Assembly (NCBI GenBank): GCA_017519305.1 | Contig: JAFWSN010000001.1 | Span: forward strand, 1-64,000 | Source of the DNA: Candidatus Saccharimonadota bacterium | Lineage (GTDB): Bacteria > Patescibacteriota > Saccharimonadia > Saccharimonadales > Saccharimonadaceae | Direction: 5' to 3' | DNA: 64,000 nt | Shown here: positions 33,702 through 42,621 of the stretch, piece by piece | How the letters are laid out: every line of letters starts with the position of its first letter | Position numbering within the stretch: position 1 is the first letter of the stretch | Made by a program: the position numbers and the translations under genes | The notes under the pieces: model-generated | Told to the model about the DNA's origin: nothing | Seen by the model: only the letters and a program-made list of their open reading frames with translations | Database searches by the model: none

Positions 33702-34371
33702 TAAAGATTTGCGCACTAAAGCCTACGTGCTTCGCCGCACGAATTATGGCGAAGCGGACCGCATTTTGAATTTGCTCACGCCGCAAGGCAAGATTTCTGC
33801 TATCGCCAAAAGCGTACGCAAAGAAAAATCCAAACTCGCCGGCAATATTGAAATGTTCTGTCTGGTAGACGTCAACGTGCATCGCGGCAAAGGCGACATG
33901 GGCGTAATCACGAGCGCCAAAATGTTGAAATACCATGGCAATCTTGTGACAGATTTTAACCGTCTAGAAACCGCTTCGATGATTCTAAAAAAGGTTAGTA
34001 AGGCTGCCGAAAATTCCGATAGCCCAGATTTTTTCTCGGTCGTCGACCAGGCGCTCACCGCCCTGAACGACTTTATGCCACCGGCACTAGTCGAAACTTG
34101 GTTTTTGTTTGCTCTGGTGCGAGCTTGCGGCGAGGAAGTCAATTTGTATCGCGATGCTGACGGAGAAAAATTATCTGCCGACAAGCGCTATGTTTGGGAT
34201 ACGATTGAGTCGGCTTTGCGCGAACAGCCGGAAGGCAACATCGGTGCAGACGAGATTAAAATTATGCGCCTGATGTTTACGTCTAAACTCAGTCTAGTCA
34301 GCAAAATCACCGGTCTCGCTGACAAAATTCCAGCCATTTCCTATATTGCAAAGTCCATCAATAAGATGTAG
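33688..34371 (+). CDS. recO: DNA repair protein RecO
   Basis: The start at 33688 follows GGAGGA; an in-frame ATG further up lies inside the regulator gene. The 227 residues have the N-terminal OB-fold (TKAYVLRRTNYGEADRILN, TPQGKISAIAKSVRKEKSKLAG) and the helical C-terminal domain. The zinc-binding Cys cluster found in some RecO is not evident. RecO loads RecA onto SSB-coated ssDNA with RecR. Confidence 0.93.
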   Translation: MSIDNKDLRTKAYVLRRTNYGEADRILNLLTPQGKISAIAKSVRKEKSKLAGNIEMFCLVDVNVHRGKGDMGVITSAKMLKYHGNLVTDFNRLETASMILKKVSKAAENSDSPDFFSVVDQALTALNDFMPPALVETWFLFALVRACGEEVNLYRDADGEKLSADKRYVWDTIESALREQPEGNIGADEIKIMRLMFTSKLSLVSKITGLADKIPAISYIAKSINKM

Positions 34372-34376
34372 TGTGT

Positions 34377-34402
34377 TATAATTAAATAAGTAAAAAGAGG
34401 AG
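34377..34402 (+). promoter_or_regulatory. Promoter and ribosome binding site
   Basis: TATAAT 34377-34382 is followed by GAGGAG (about 34397-34402) before ATG 34412; this gene keeps a leader. Confidence 0.65.
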
Positions 34403-34411
34403 TTATTACTT

Positions 34412-34924
34412 ATGGCAGAAGATGCTAAAACAGAGAAAAAAAATACTAAATTGATTGCTGGAATTATTGCCGCCCTTGTTATTGTTGCCGGCGTCGCTGT
34501 TGCTATTTTCTTAGTTAATCGTGGCAGAGTTATCGACGATAACTTCTTTAAATCTGATGATACTAAATATGTTTTGACACAAGACTATGGTCTAAACGGC
34601 GCAAGTAGAACCCACACCGTAATTTATTACGATAAAGAAGATAACATTACTAAATGGGAAAACTATCTCGAATATAGCGATGCCGAATCTGCGCGGGCCG
34701 CTTACGATAACGTTAAAGATGTAAACGAAGAAAAGAGTGGCGTTAAATATAGCATTAATGGCAAATACATCATCTCTGAATATCCAAAAGAAACTTACGA
34801 AAACACCGCTGCTTCAACCTACAAACAATGGTTTGATTCTTTGACCAAGCATCAAGAAGAGGAAGCTCAAGCCGAAAACGAAGCCGAAGATGCTGAAGAA
34901 ACTTCCGAGGAAGCCGAAGAATAA
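34412..34924 (+). CDS. Membrane-anchored extracellular protein with acidic tail
   Basis: The 170-residue protein has a Lys-rich N-terminus, one membrane helix (about 14-36), an extracellular mixed alpha/beta domain and a Glu/Ala-rich tail from about residue 145. Its TAA is directly followed by the helicase ATG with no gap, so the genes are co-transcribed. The function is unknown. Confidence 0.75.
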   Translation: MAEDAKTEKKNTKLIAGIIAALVIVAGVAVAIFLVNRGRVIDDNFFKSDDTKYVLTQDYGLNGASRTHTVIYYDKEDNITKWENYLEYSDAESARAAYDNVKDVNEEKSGVKYSINGKYIISEYPKETYENTAASTYKQWFDSLTKHQEEEAQAENEAEDAEETSEEAEE

Positions 34925-36913
34925 ATGGATATCCTGCAGGGTTTAAATCCGGCACAAAAAGAAGCGGTCGAAACTTTAAGTGGACCGCTTCTGATTTTGG
35001 CTGGCGCTGGTTCTGGCAAAACTAAAACCCTCACCCATCGCATCGCCAACCTCATGATGCACGGCACGGCTCCATCAAATATATTGGCCGTGACTTTCAC
35101 CAACAAAGCTGCACGCGAAATGCGAGAGCGCCTGTGGCGCCTTACGGATGGCCGCGGCGAAATTCCGCCACGTGGATTCATGCCATATATGGGCACTTTC
35201 CACGGTATTTGCGTCAAGATTTTGCGCATCGAAGCTGACGCTTTGAAACTTGATAAGAATTTTGTAATTTATGACACCGACGATCAAATTGCATTAATTA
35301 AGCGAGTCATTAAAAACCTAAATCTCGCAGATGATAAATCTTTGAAGCCGAAGTCGATTCAATCAATTATTAGCAAAGCCAAAAACGAAGGCCAAACACC
35401 AGACGAATATGAGGCAAGCGCACTTTATCCGAACCAAAAACACATTGCTAAGATTTTCAGAAAATACGAAGCAGATAAAAAGAATGCCAGCGCGCTCGAC
35501 TTTGACGATTTACTTCTTAAAACTTTGGAATTATTCGAAAACAATCTAGATATTCGTAAAAAATGGCAACAAAAGTTTGAGCATATTTTGATTGACGAGT
35601 ATCAGGATACCAACATGGTGCAGTATCATCTAATTAAAATGTTGGTAGGGAAAGAACGCAATATTTGCGTTGTTGGTGATGACTGGCAATCAATCTATTC
35701 TTGGCGTGGCGCCGATTTTACTAATATTCTACATTTCGAACGCGATTTTCCAGGCGCCAAAGTTATTAAACTCGAACAGAACTATCGCTCGACGGGAAAT
35801 ATTTTAGCCGCCTCGCAAAAGATTATTAATGAAAACAAAACTCGTACCGACAAAACTTTGTTTACTGAAGCCGAACGCGGCGAGCCGGTAGATATTGAAT
35901 CTCTGCGCGACGAAACCGAAGAAGCAAATTTCGTGGCACGCAAAATTTACGAACTCCACCGTCAGTTCCCGAACTTCTCAGACTTCGCCGTGCTTTATCG
36001 TACCAACGCTCAGTCGTACACATTTGAACGCGCGTTTATTAATATGCATATTCCATATAAAATCATTGGTGGCGTACGCTTCTACGATCGTAAAGAAGTT
36101 AAAGACGTGCTCGCGATTTTGAAAGTCTTAATGAACGAGCGCGACCGCGTCAGTTTGGAACGCATCGCAAAAAATGTTTTATCTGGACTTGGCGACGCTT
36201 CGCTTAGTAAGGTCTTTAGCGCAATGGAAGTTTTGCCAGACGTTGAGCCACTTAAGAATCCAGACTTACCGGATGTTTTGTCCGGCAAAGCCAAAAAATC
36301 TTTTGAGAAATTGGTGAACTTCTTAAAGAATACTTCCGTCGACTTGCCGCCAGCCGAAATTGTCCAGAAAGTCATCTCGTATTTTGATTTTGATAGTTTA
36401 CTCCGTGACGGAACACCGACCGGGGAAGAGCGCATCGAGAACCTTGGCGTGATGACCGGCAACGCTATGCAATACGAAGCATTGGAGGACTTCTTGGCCG
36501 ACGCTACATTGATGTCGTCTGCCGACGAGAGCTCAGCTAACGATTCTGTTACCTTGATGACGATGCATGCGGCGAAAGGTCTAGAATTTCCAGTTGTTTT
36601 CTTGGTCGGCATGGAGGATGGTTTGTTTCCGAGCTCTCGTGCTGAAGATGAAGCCTCGCTCGAAGAAGAGCGTCGCCTCGCCTACGTCGGTATGACTCGT
36701 GCAATGAAAAAGCTATTCTTGACCTATGCTGCCTCGCGATTTTCGTTTGGTAACCGCTCTTATGGTATGCCGTCACGATTCTTGATGGAACTCGGCTATA
36801 ATCCGTATGGCTCGAATCAATATAATGACAACGATGCTTACGACGACGATAATGATGGCTTCAAAGATTACTATGACGAATTCCCGGACGACGAACTGCC
36901 GATTTACGAATAA
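34925..36913 (+). CDS. pcrA: UvrD/PcrA-family superfamily 1 DNA helicase
   Basis: The 662-residue 3'-5' helicase carries motif I AGAGSGKT (residues 26-33), Ia TFTNKAAREMRERL, II DEYQDTN, III VGDDWQSIYSWRGAD, IV NYRSTGNIL, V MTMHAAKGLEFPVVF and VI YVGMTRAMKKL. The C-terminus is Asp-rich. UvrD and PcrA cannot be separated by sequence inspection alone. It works in repair and removal of RecA filaments. It ends in a strong terminator. Confidence 0.93.
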   Translation: MDILQGLNPAQKEAVETLSGPLLILAGAGSGKTKTLTHRIANLMMHGTAPSNILAVTFTNKAAREMRERLWRLTDGRGEIPPRGFMPYMGTFHGICVKILRIEADALKLDKNFVIYDTDDQIALIKRVIKNLNLADDKSLKPKSIQSIISKAKNEGQTPDEYEASALYPNQKHIAKIFRKYEADKKNASALDFDDLLLKTLELFENNLDIRKKWQQKFEHILIDEYQDTNMVQYHLIKMLVGKERNICVVGDDWQSIYSWRGADFTNILHFERDFPGAKVIKLEQNYRSTGNILAASQKIINENKTRTDKTLFTEAERGEPVDIESLRDETEEANFVARKIYELHRQFPNFSDFAVLYRTNAQSYTFERAFINMHIPYKIIGGVRFYDRKEVKDVLAILKVLMNERDRVSLERIAKNVLSGLGDASLSKVFSAMEVLPDVEPLKNPDLPDVLSGKAKKSFEKLVNFLKNTSVDLPPAEIVQKVISYFDFDSLLRDGTPTGEERIENLGVMTGNAMQYEALEDFLADATLMSSADESSANDSVTLMTMHAAKGLEFPVVFLVGMEDGLFPSSRAEDEASLEEERRLAYVGMTRAMKKLFLTYAASRFSFGNRSYGMPSRFLMELGYNPYGSNQYNDNDAYDDDNDGFKDYYDEFPDDELPIYE

Positions 36914-36950
36914 AAAAATAACCCCCGTCTTAAACGGGGATTATTTTTTT
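36913..36950. terminator. Bidirectional terminator between pcrA and dnaK
   Basis: AAAAAATAACCCCCGT pairs with ACGGGGATTATTTTTT around a CTTAA loop; it is suitable for both convergent genes. Confidence 0.92.
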
Positions 36951-36961
36951 AGAGCCTATAA

Positions 36962-38851
<1,890 letters not shown>

Positions 38852-38868
38852 TTTTACTCCTTTCATTT

Positions 38869-38895
38869 CTAGCACTCTATGTCAGTGAGTGCTAA
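38869..38895 (-). promoter_or_regulatory. CIRCE operator 1 (HrcA site) in the dnaK 5'UTR
   Basis: C-TAGCACTC-N9-GAGTGCTAA at 38869-38895 has the 9-base arms and 9-base spacer of the HrcA-binding CIRCE element, with one mismatch at the outer base. It lies between the dnaK promoter and its start. Confidence 0.92.
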
Positions 38896-38904
38896 TCTTC
38901 CTCT

Positions 38905-38933
38905 ATTGTAGTTAATTAGCACTCATTTGTCAA
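38905..38933 (-). promoter_or_regulatory. dnaK promoter (TTGACA-17-TACAAT)
   Basis: On the minus strand TTGACA (plus 38928-38933) and TACAAT (plus 38905-38910) are spaced 17 bases. This is a classical sigma-70 promoter with a strong -35, unlike the extended -10-only promoters elsewhere in the window. Confidence 0.88.
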
Positions 38934-38942
38934 TAGTGCTAA
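38916..38942 (-). promoter_or_regulatory. CIRCE operator 2 overlapping the dnaK -35 region
   Basis: TTAGCACTC-N9-TAGTGCTAA (one base off the GAGTGCTAA arm). It covers the -35 hexamer, so HrcA binding would directly block polymerase. Confidence 0.85.
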
Positions 38943-38964
38943 TAATAAAAAATAGACGAAAAAG

Positions 38965-39039
38965 CATTCAAATACCCTTTCGGGGACCATAAGCTTGGCC
39001 GAACGGCCTTGAGTGTGTCCCCGAAAGGGTGTTTGGATG
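38965..39039 (+). repeat. 75-bp near-perfect palindrome between dnaK and ruvB
   Basis: Arm 38965-38987 pairs with 39017-39039 over 23 bases. The two non-identical positions become U-G wobbles in a plus-strand RNA (they would be A-C mismatches in a minus-strand RNA). The 29-base centre holds a GGCC-GAAC-GGCC mini-hairpin. It lies outside both the dnaK and ruvB transcripts as predicted. It could be a small structured RNA, a mobile palindrome or a boundary element. Confidence 0.7.
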
Positions 39040-39053
39040 ATTTTTCTCTTTGG

Positions 39054-39062
39054 TGCTATAAT
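39054..39062 (+). promoter_or_regulatory. ruvB promoter, leaderless type
   Basis: TGCTATAAT ends at 39062, 6 bases before ATG 39069. Confidence 0.7.
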
Positions 39063-39068
39063 AGCATC

Positions 39069-40112
39069 ATGGCAATAGAGAGACAGAATGACTTCCTAAA
39101 AGACCGCATAGTTGAGCCAACTATCTCTGATTCTGATTCCGAAGAAGCAAAGATTGAGATCAGTCTTCGCCCGACTAATTTTAATGAATATATCGGCCAG
39201 GAAAGGCTTAAAAACAACCTCAAACTCGCTATTGATGCCGTCAAAAAACGTGACGACGGCTCTACTTTGGATCACATATTATTGTATGGCCCACCAGGGC
39301 TTGGTAAGACTACGATGGCAAACGTCATTGCGCACGAGCTCGGCGCTGGGCTTCGCGTGACCTCTGGTCCGGCAATTGAACGCGCTGGTGATTTGGCCTC
39401 AATCCTTACCAATCTCAAAGACGGCGATGTGCTATTTATTGATGAAATTCACCGTTTGCGCCGCGCCGTAGAAGAAATTCTGTACTCCGCAATGGAAGAT
39501 TGCAAGCTAGATATCGTCATTGGCAAAGGCCCAGCTGCCCGTTCAGTGCGTCTAGATTTACCGCACTTTACCGTAATTGGTGCCACTACTCGTACCGGCT
39601 CGCTAGCTGGCCCGCTTCGCGATCGTTTCGGTATCATTCACCGTTTAGAGTATTATAAAGAGCCAGAAATCGAAGAGATTATTCAGCGTACGGCTAAAAT
39701 TTTGAATACTAAAATCGATAAAGATGCAACCAAGTTGCTTGCCACACGTTCTCGCCTTACCCCGCGTATTGCTAACCGTATTTTTAAGCGCGTGCGCGAC
39801 TACGCCGATGTTAATGGCGACGGCATTATTGATACAAAAATCGCTACCGAATCACTCAAACTTATGGAGATTGATCAGCTCGGGCTCGATCCGGCAGACC
39901 GCAATATGCTAGAATTGATGCTTGATAACTACGGCGAACGCCCAGTCGGTCTAAACACAATCGCTGCGCTTACCGGCGACGAAGCTACCACAATCGAAGA
40001 TTATTATGAACCATATCTCCTAAAACTTGGGTTGCTCGCTCGCACTCCACGTGGTCGCCAAGTCACCGAAAAAGGGAAAGAGCATTTAAAAAACGCTAGA
40101 AATATGATATAA
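39069..40112 (+). CDS. ruvB: Holliday junction branch migration helicase RuvB
   Basis: ATG 39069 is selected by the promoter; an upstream in-frame ATG would start inside the palindrome. The 347-residue AAA+ motor has [15 protein letters not shown], Walker A GPPGLGKT, Walker [10 protein letters not shown], sensor 1 GATTRTGSL, the RDRFGI arginine finger and the winged-helix C-terminus ([16 protein letters not shown]). It partners with RuvA (not in the window) and RuvC. Confidence 0.97.
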   Translation: MAIERQNDFLKDRIVEPTISDSDSEEAKIEISLRPTNFNEYIGQERLKNNLKLAIDAVKKRDDGSTLDHILLYGPPGLGKTTMANVIAHELGAGLRVTSGPAIERAGDLASILTNLKDGDVLFIDEIHRLRRAVEEILYSAMEDCKLDIVIGKGPAARSVRLDLPHFTVIGATTRTGSLAGPLRDRFGIIHRLEYYKEPEIEEIIQRTAKILNTKIDKDATKLLATRSRLTPRIANRIFKRVRDYADVNGDGIIDTKIATESLKLMEIDQLGLDPADRNMLELMLDNYGERPVGLNTIAALTGDEATTIEDYYEPYLLKLGLLARTPRGRQVTEKGKEHLKNARNMI

Positions 40113-40125
40113 TCAGGCAAAGGAG
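40104..40125 (+). promoter_or_regulatory. Promoter and ribosome binding site overlapping the ruvB end
   Basis: TGATATAAT overlaps the ruvB stop (TAA) and AAAGGAG follows before ATG 40130. Confidence 0.6.
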
Positions 40126-40129
40126 TGAT

Positions 40130-40714
40130 ATGGACGAAACTTTAGCCAATATCCGCCACGAGCGCAGCAAAAAAGATTTCCCAGCTCTTAAGCTGGAAGA
40201 TAACGAATACGTGGAATTCGCTTTTTCGCGTGCTAAAATCTGCTATCTTTTAATTTGGATTGCTGTTGGTGGCGCCGCACTCCTCATCTCATTGCTTTTC
40301 TTAATTGTATTCTTAACCCAGCCAGAAGTTAGTGACATGAGCCGCAACTTCTTGTCATTCTTGGTTATTACGATCGTTGCCGCGGCTATCATCGGTGGTC
40401 TTATTGCTACCAAAGTGTTTAGCTGTAACAAACTTTACATTACCAATCGCCGCGCGATTCAATATGTCATGATTTCCCCAGTCGTAACTTCCAAAAACAT
40501 CATCGACCTTTCTTCGATCGAAGACGCTAGCTTCCATCAAAACAGTATCATCCAAAAGCTTTTCAAGATTGGCACTTTGCGCCTATCTACAGTTGGCGAC
40601 GAGACCACTTATACTCTTAAATATACCGAAGTCATCGGCGGCGATGAATTAAATAGCATCACAAAATTAATTCGTTCCAACAAGAATTCTAAAAAATCTG
40701 AAGAAGATAATTAA
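40130..40714 (+). CDS. Membrane protein with bacterial PH (YdbS-like) domain
   Basis: The 194-residue protein has two membrane helices (about 38-65 and 78-102) followed by a bPH_2-like domain with the family phrase LYITNRRAIQYVM and later VTSKNIIDLSSIEDASF. YdbS-like proteins sit in the membrane with the PH domain in the cytosol; the function is not established. It abuts the convergent prepilin gene with no gap. Confidence 0.82.
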   Translation: MDETLANIRHERSKKDFPALKLEDNEYVEFAFSRAKICYLLIWIAVGGAALLISLLFLIVFLTQPEVSDMSRNFLSFLVITIVAAAIIGGLIATKVFSCNKLYITNRRAIQYVMISPVVTSKNIIDLSSIEDASFHQNSIIQKLFKIGTLRLSTVGDETTYTLKYTEVIGGDELNSITKLIRSNKNSKKSEEDN

Positions 40715-41104
40715 TTAGTTACGATTGCGTTTGATGTACATATCTTCTTTTTCGAGCTCTGCGCGAAGAACATATTCTTTACACTTGCCTTCAACACAGT
40801 CGGCTGGTTCGTAGAAGTAAGTACTGCCTTCAGTTCCAAGGTTAATACCAAATGGGTCAGTCCAAAGTGCCGGATCAATCACCTTAATGTTTTCTTCCGA
40901 AATAGCGTCTGGGTAGTAGCCATTCTGAGCATAGAAGCCTTCTTCGAGCGCGTAGTACATAGCATTGATAGCTTCTTTACGTTGCTCATCGCGCTGCATA
41001 GCATCGATATTGGCTTTTTGGACGAAGAATAAAATCAAAAGTAAAGTGGCGAAAACGCCTACAATGATAATTTCTAAGATAGTAAAACCGCTTTTTCTTT
41101 TCAT
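40715..41104 (-). CDS. Type IV prepilin-like protein
   Basis: The 129-residue protein has a class III signal: a short basic leader KRKSG, then F-T-I-L-E with Glu at mature position 5, and a hydrophobic helix of about 20 residues. A small globular domain follows with one Cys pair (VEGKCK and ADC), typical of pseudopilins or minor pilins (GYYPDA and WTDPFG phrases). It should be processed by PilD and assembled by PilB (52564). The start is leaderless type. Confidence 0.9.
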   Translation of the reverse strand: MKRKSGFTILEIIIVGVFATLLLILFFVQKANIDAMQRDEQRKEAINAMYYALEEGFYAQNGYYPDAISEENIKVIDPALWTDPFGINLGTEGSTYFYEPADCVEGKCKEYVLRAELEKEDMYIKRNRN

Positions 41105-41107
41105 GCC

Positions 41108-41139
41108 TTTATTATATCACGTAACTGTGATATAATAAA
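41108..41139. promoter_or_regulatory. Perfect palindromic divergent promoter: prepilin / tRNA-Met
   Basis: TTTATTATATCAC and GTGATATAATAAA form a perfect 13-bp inverted repeat around GTAACT. Each arm supplies a TGATATAAT extended -10, one reading left to the prepilin ATG (6-base gap) and one reading right to tRNA-Met. Confidence 0.78.
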
Positions 41140-41146
41140 AAAACGT

Positions 41147-41223
41147 GGTACCGTAGCTCAGATGGTTAGAGCGTGGGACTCATAAGCCCAAGGTCACTGG
41201 TTCGATCCCAGTCGGTACTACCA
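41147..41223 (+). tRNA. tRNA-Met (anticodon CAT), elongator or Ile2 type
   Basis: A full cloverleaf: acceptor GGTACCG/CGGTACT with G1-U72, D-arm GCTC/GAGC, anticodon loop CTCATAA, T-loop TTCGATC, discriminator A and encoded CCA. The anticodon stem has an A31-G39 mismatch. G1-U72 argues against an initiator (which normally has a 1-72 mismatch with three GC pairs below the anticodon). Lysidine-modified Ile2 cannot be excluded. Confidence 0.93.
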
Positions 41224-41335
41224 TTTTTGTTTCACAAAAAACGGTAGTACGCGGAACTTCGTAAACGGTACTACCATTTTTGTTTCACAAAAAACGGTAG
41301 TACGCGGAACTTCGTAAACGGTACTACCATTTTTT
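41213..41335 (+). repeat. 53-bp tandem repeats of the tRNA-Met 3' end with inverted copies
   Basis: The unit starts CGGTACTACCATTTTTG (the tRNA acceptor strand plus CCA) at 41213, 41266 and 41319. The first two units are identical over 53 bp and the third is partial. Each unit also holds CAAAAAACGGTAGTAC, an inverted copy of the same acceptor end. The last copy runs into the stop codon of the phosphoesterase gene. Several alternative hairpins are possible, some terminator-like. Confidence 0.92.
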
Positions 41336-42262
41336 ATAGCGGCGTTTTACGGATGGTTTAGTACCATCTGATTTTTTATGGCTAATCTCAACCAGTGCGA
41401 CGTTGGCTGGGAAAATAGCGTCAATAAGCCCATACTCTTTAGCCTTAGGGGTAACAGTGGTCACGGCGCCGAGTACTACAAGCTTGCCGCCGTAAAGTCC
41501 CAAGCGCGTATTTTGGTTCGCGAAAATTTTTTTGGTAGCGGTAACAAAGCCGCGGTGGCCGCGCCAAATCTCTTGTAAAATCGGCGGTACAACGCCGTTG
41601 TGCATGTGCCCGGCAAAAACAAAATCAAATTCATCTAAATATTTGCAAACATCTGAGTCTGCCAAATAGGTCGGGGAATGCATTAGAAAAATTTTTGCCT
41701 TATTCTTAGGAAGATTTTTTAGTCGTGCGGCATTCTTCCTAAGTTCATTAATTAAAATCTTTTTATCTTCCGTGTACGGATGTGCTGGCGTATCATAATA
41801 TTCTGGTGGCATCGACAGTCCGAATGCGTAATTCTGCTCATTTTCAAAAACGCCATTATCTAAAACATGAACATTTTTGACGCCGGCCAGACATTCAATT
41901 AGCGGAGACTCTTCGACCGTGTCGTATATGTATTTGCGACGACCGATTCTAACTGGATTATCTATTTCGTAATACGGATCATGGTTACCTAAACAGATAC
42001 AAACCGGCGCAATCTTGCCGAGTTCGGCAAACCAATTTTTAAACTCTTTTTTGCTAGCATCGCTTGCTAGAGCGCCGATATTGTCAATTATGTCGCCAGG
42101 GACAACAATCAAATTTGGCTTAGACTGCTTAGCAAAATCGCTAACGCGGCGATGGTTTTTAGTGAGTTCGCCCGCAAAATGAATATCGGAGATGGCAAGA
42201 ATTTTCTGCGGCGCCAAATCTGATCGGTAAAAACTGTAATGGGAACAGTAGAGCGATTTCAT
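41324..42262 (-). CDS. Calcineurin-like metallophosphoesterase
   Basis: The 312-residue protein carries the dimetal motifs D-x-H (ISDIHF), GD-x-x-D (PGDIID), GNHDP, MHSP and GHMHNG. This order matches YkuE/LpxH-like cytosolic or membrane-surface phosphoesterases. The natural substrate is unknown. Its last codons (W-stop) lie in the third tRNA-Met-derived repeat, so that repeat has shaped the gene's 3' end. Confidence 0.9.
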   Translation of the reverse strand: MKSLYCSHYSFYRSDLAPQKILAISDIHFAGELTKNHRRVSDFAKQSKPNLIVVPGDIIDNIGALASDASKKEFKNWFAELGKIAPVCICLGNHDPYYEIDNPVRIGRRKYIYDTVEESPLIECLAGVKNVHVLDNGVFENEQNYAFGLSMPPEYYDTPAHPYTEDKKILINELRKNAARLKNLPKNKAKIFLMHSPTYLADSDVCKYLDEFDFVFAGHMHNGVVPPILQEIWRGHRGFVTATKKIFANQNTRLGLYGGKLVVLGAVTTVTPKAKEYGLIDAIFPANVALVEISHKKSDGTKPSVKRRYKKW

Positions 42263-42278
42263 AGTAATAGCTTATCAT

Positions 42279-42314
42279 AAAAAATAGCCCCTCAGATGTC
42301 AAATCTGAAGGGCT
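42279..42314 (-). terminator. Terminator upstream of the phosphoesterase gene
   Basis: On the minus strand AGCCCTTCAGAT pairs with ATCTGAGGGGCT (one mismatch), followed by TATTTTTT. It ends the transcript coming from tRNA-Ser and its repeat region. Confidence 0.85.
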
Positions 42315-42436
42315 GGAAGAACCTCTGGCTCGAACCTAGCTTCTTGCAGGCAAGAAGCCTACAAAAATGACCCCTACGGGCCATTTTTCTAGTCTTCCTG
42401 GCGGAAGGGACAGGATAGGAATCCGAGCCCTTCACC
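42315..42436 (-). repeat. tRNA-Ser 3'-end copy and tRNA-like remnant region
   Basis: An 18-base exact copy of the tRNA-Ser 3' end (42399-42416) lies 79 bases beyond the gene. On the minus strand it is preceded by GAAGGG, an inverted copy of the acceptor CCCTTC. Further on are AAAAATG/CATTTTT (42363-42388) and GCTTCTTG/CAAGAAGC (42339-42358) hairpins and a GGTTCGAGCC T-arm-like segment ending TTCTTCCA. No complete second tRNA can be folded. Confidence 0.7.
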
Positions 42437-42465
42437 AAAAACAAAATAAGAGAGCAAGCTCTCTT
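42437..42465 (-). terminator. tRNA-Ser terminator
   Basis: On the minus strand AAGAGAGC/GCTCTCTT is followed by ATTTTGTTTTT. Confidence 0.85.
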
Positions 42466-42477
42466 CTTTCGTTTTTA

Positions 42478-42564
42478 TGGCGGAAGGGACAGGATTCGAA
42501 CCTGCGAAGCTATTAACTTGCTGGTTTTCAAGACCAGTGCCATCAACCACTCGGCCACCCTTCC
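42478..42564 (-). tRNA. tRNA-Ser (anticodon TGA)
   Basis: The 87-base gene has acceptor GGAAGGG/CCCTTCC, anticodon loop CTTGAAA, a long class II variable arm (about CAAGTTAATAGCTTC), T-loop TTCGAAT, discriminator G and encoded CCA. A minus-strand TATAAT is 7 bases upstream. Confidence 0.96.
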
Positions 42565-42585
42565 ACGGGTTATTATAGCATAAAA

Positions 42586-42617
42586 AATACCGGCTGAAAA
42601 GTCTTCGGCCGGTATTT
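42586..42617. terminator. yebC terminator
   Basis: AAATACCGGC and GCCGGTATTT pair around a TGAAAAGTCTTC region, with A/T runs on both sides. Confidence 0.88.
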
Positions 42618-42621
42618 CAAT

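Noticed and set aside
41213-41335. CRISPR array
   Set aside because: The repeats are contiguous copies with no variable spacers, only about 2.3 units, and the unit is derived from the tRNA acceptor end; no cas gene is near.
42315-42436. Second functional tRNA or tmRNA on the minus strand
   Set aside because: A T-arm-like motif and CCA-like end are present, but no consistent acceptor, D-arm and anticodon arm could be drawn, and there is no tmRNA tag frame.
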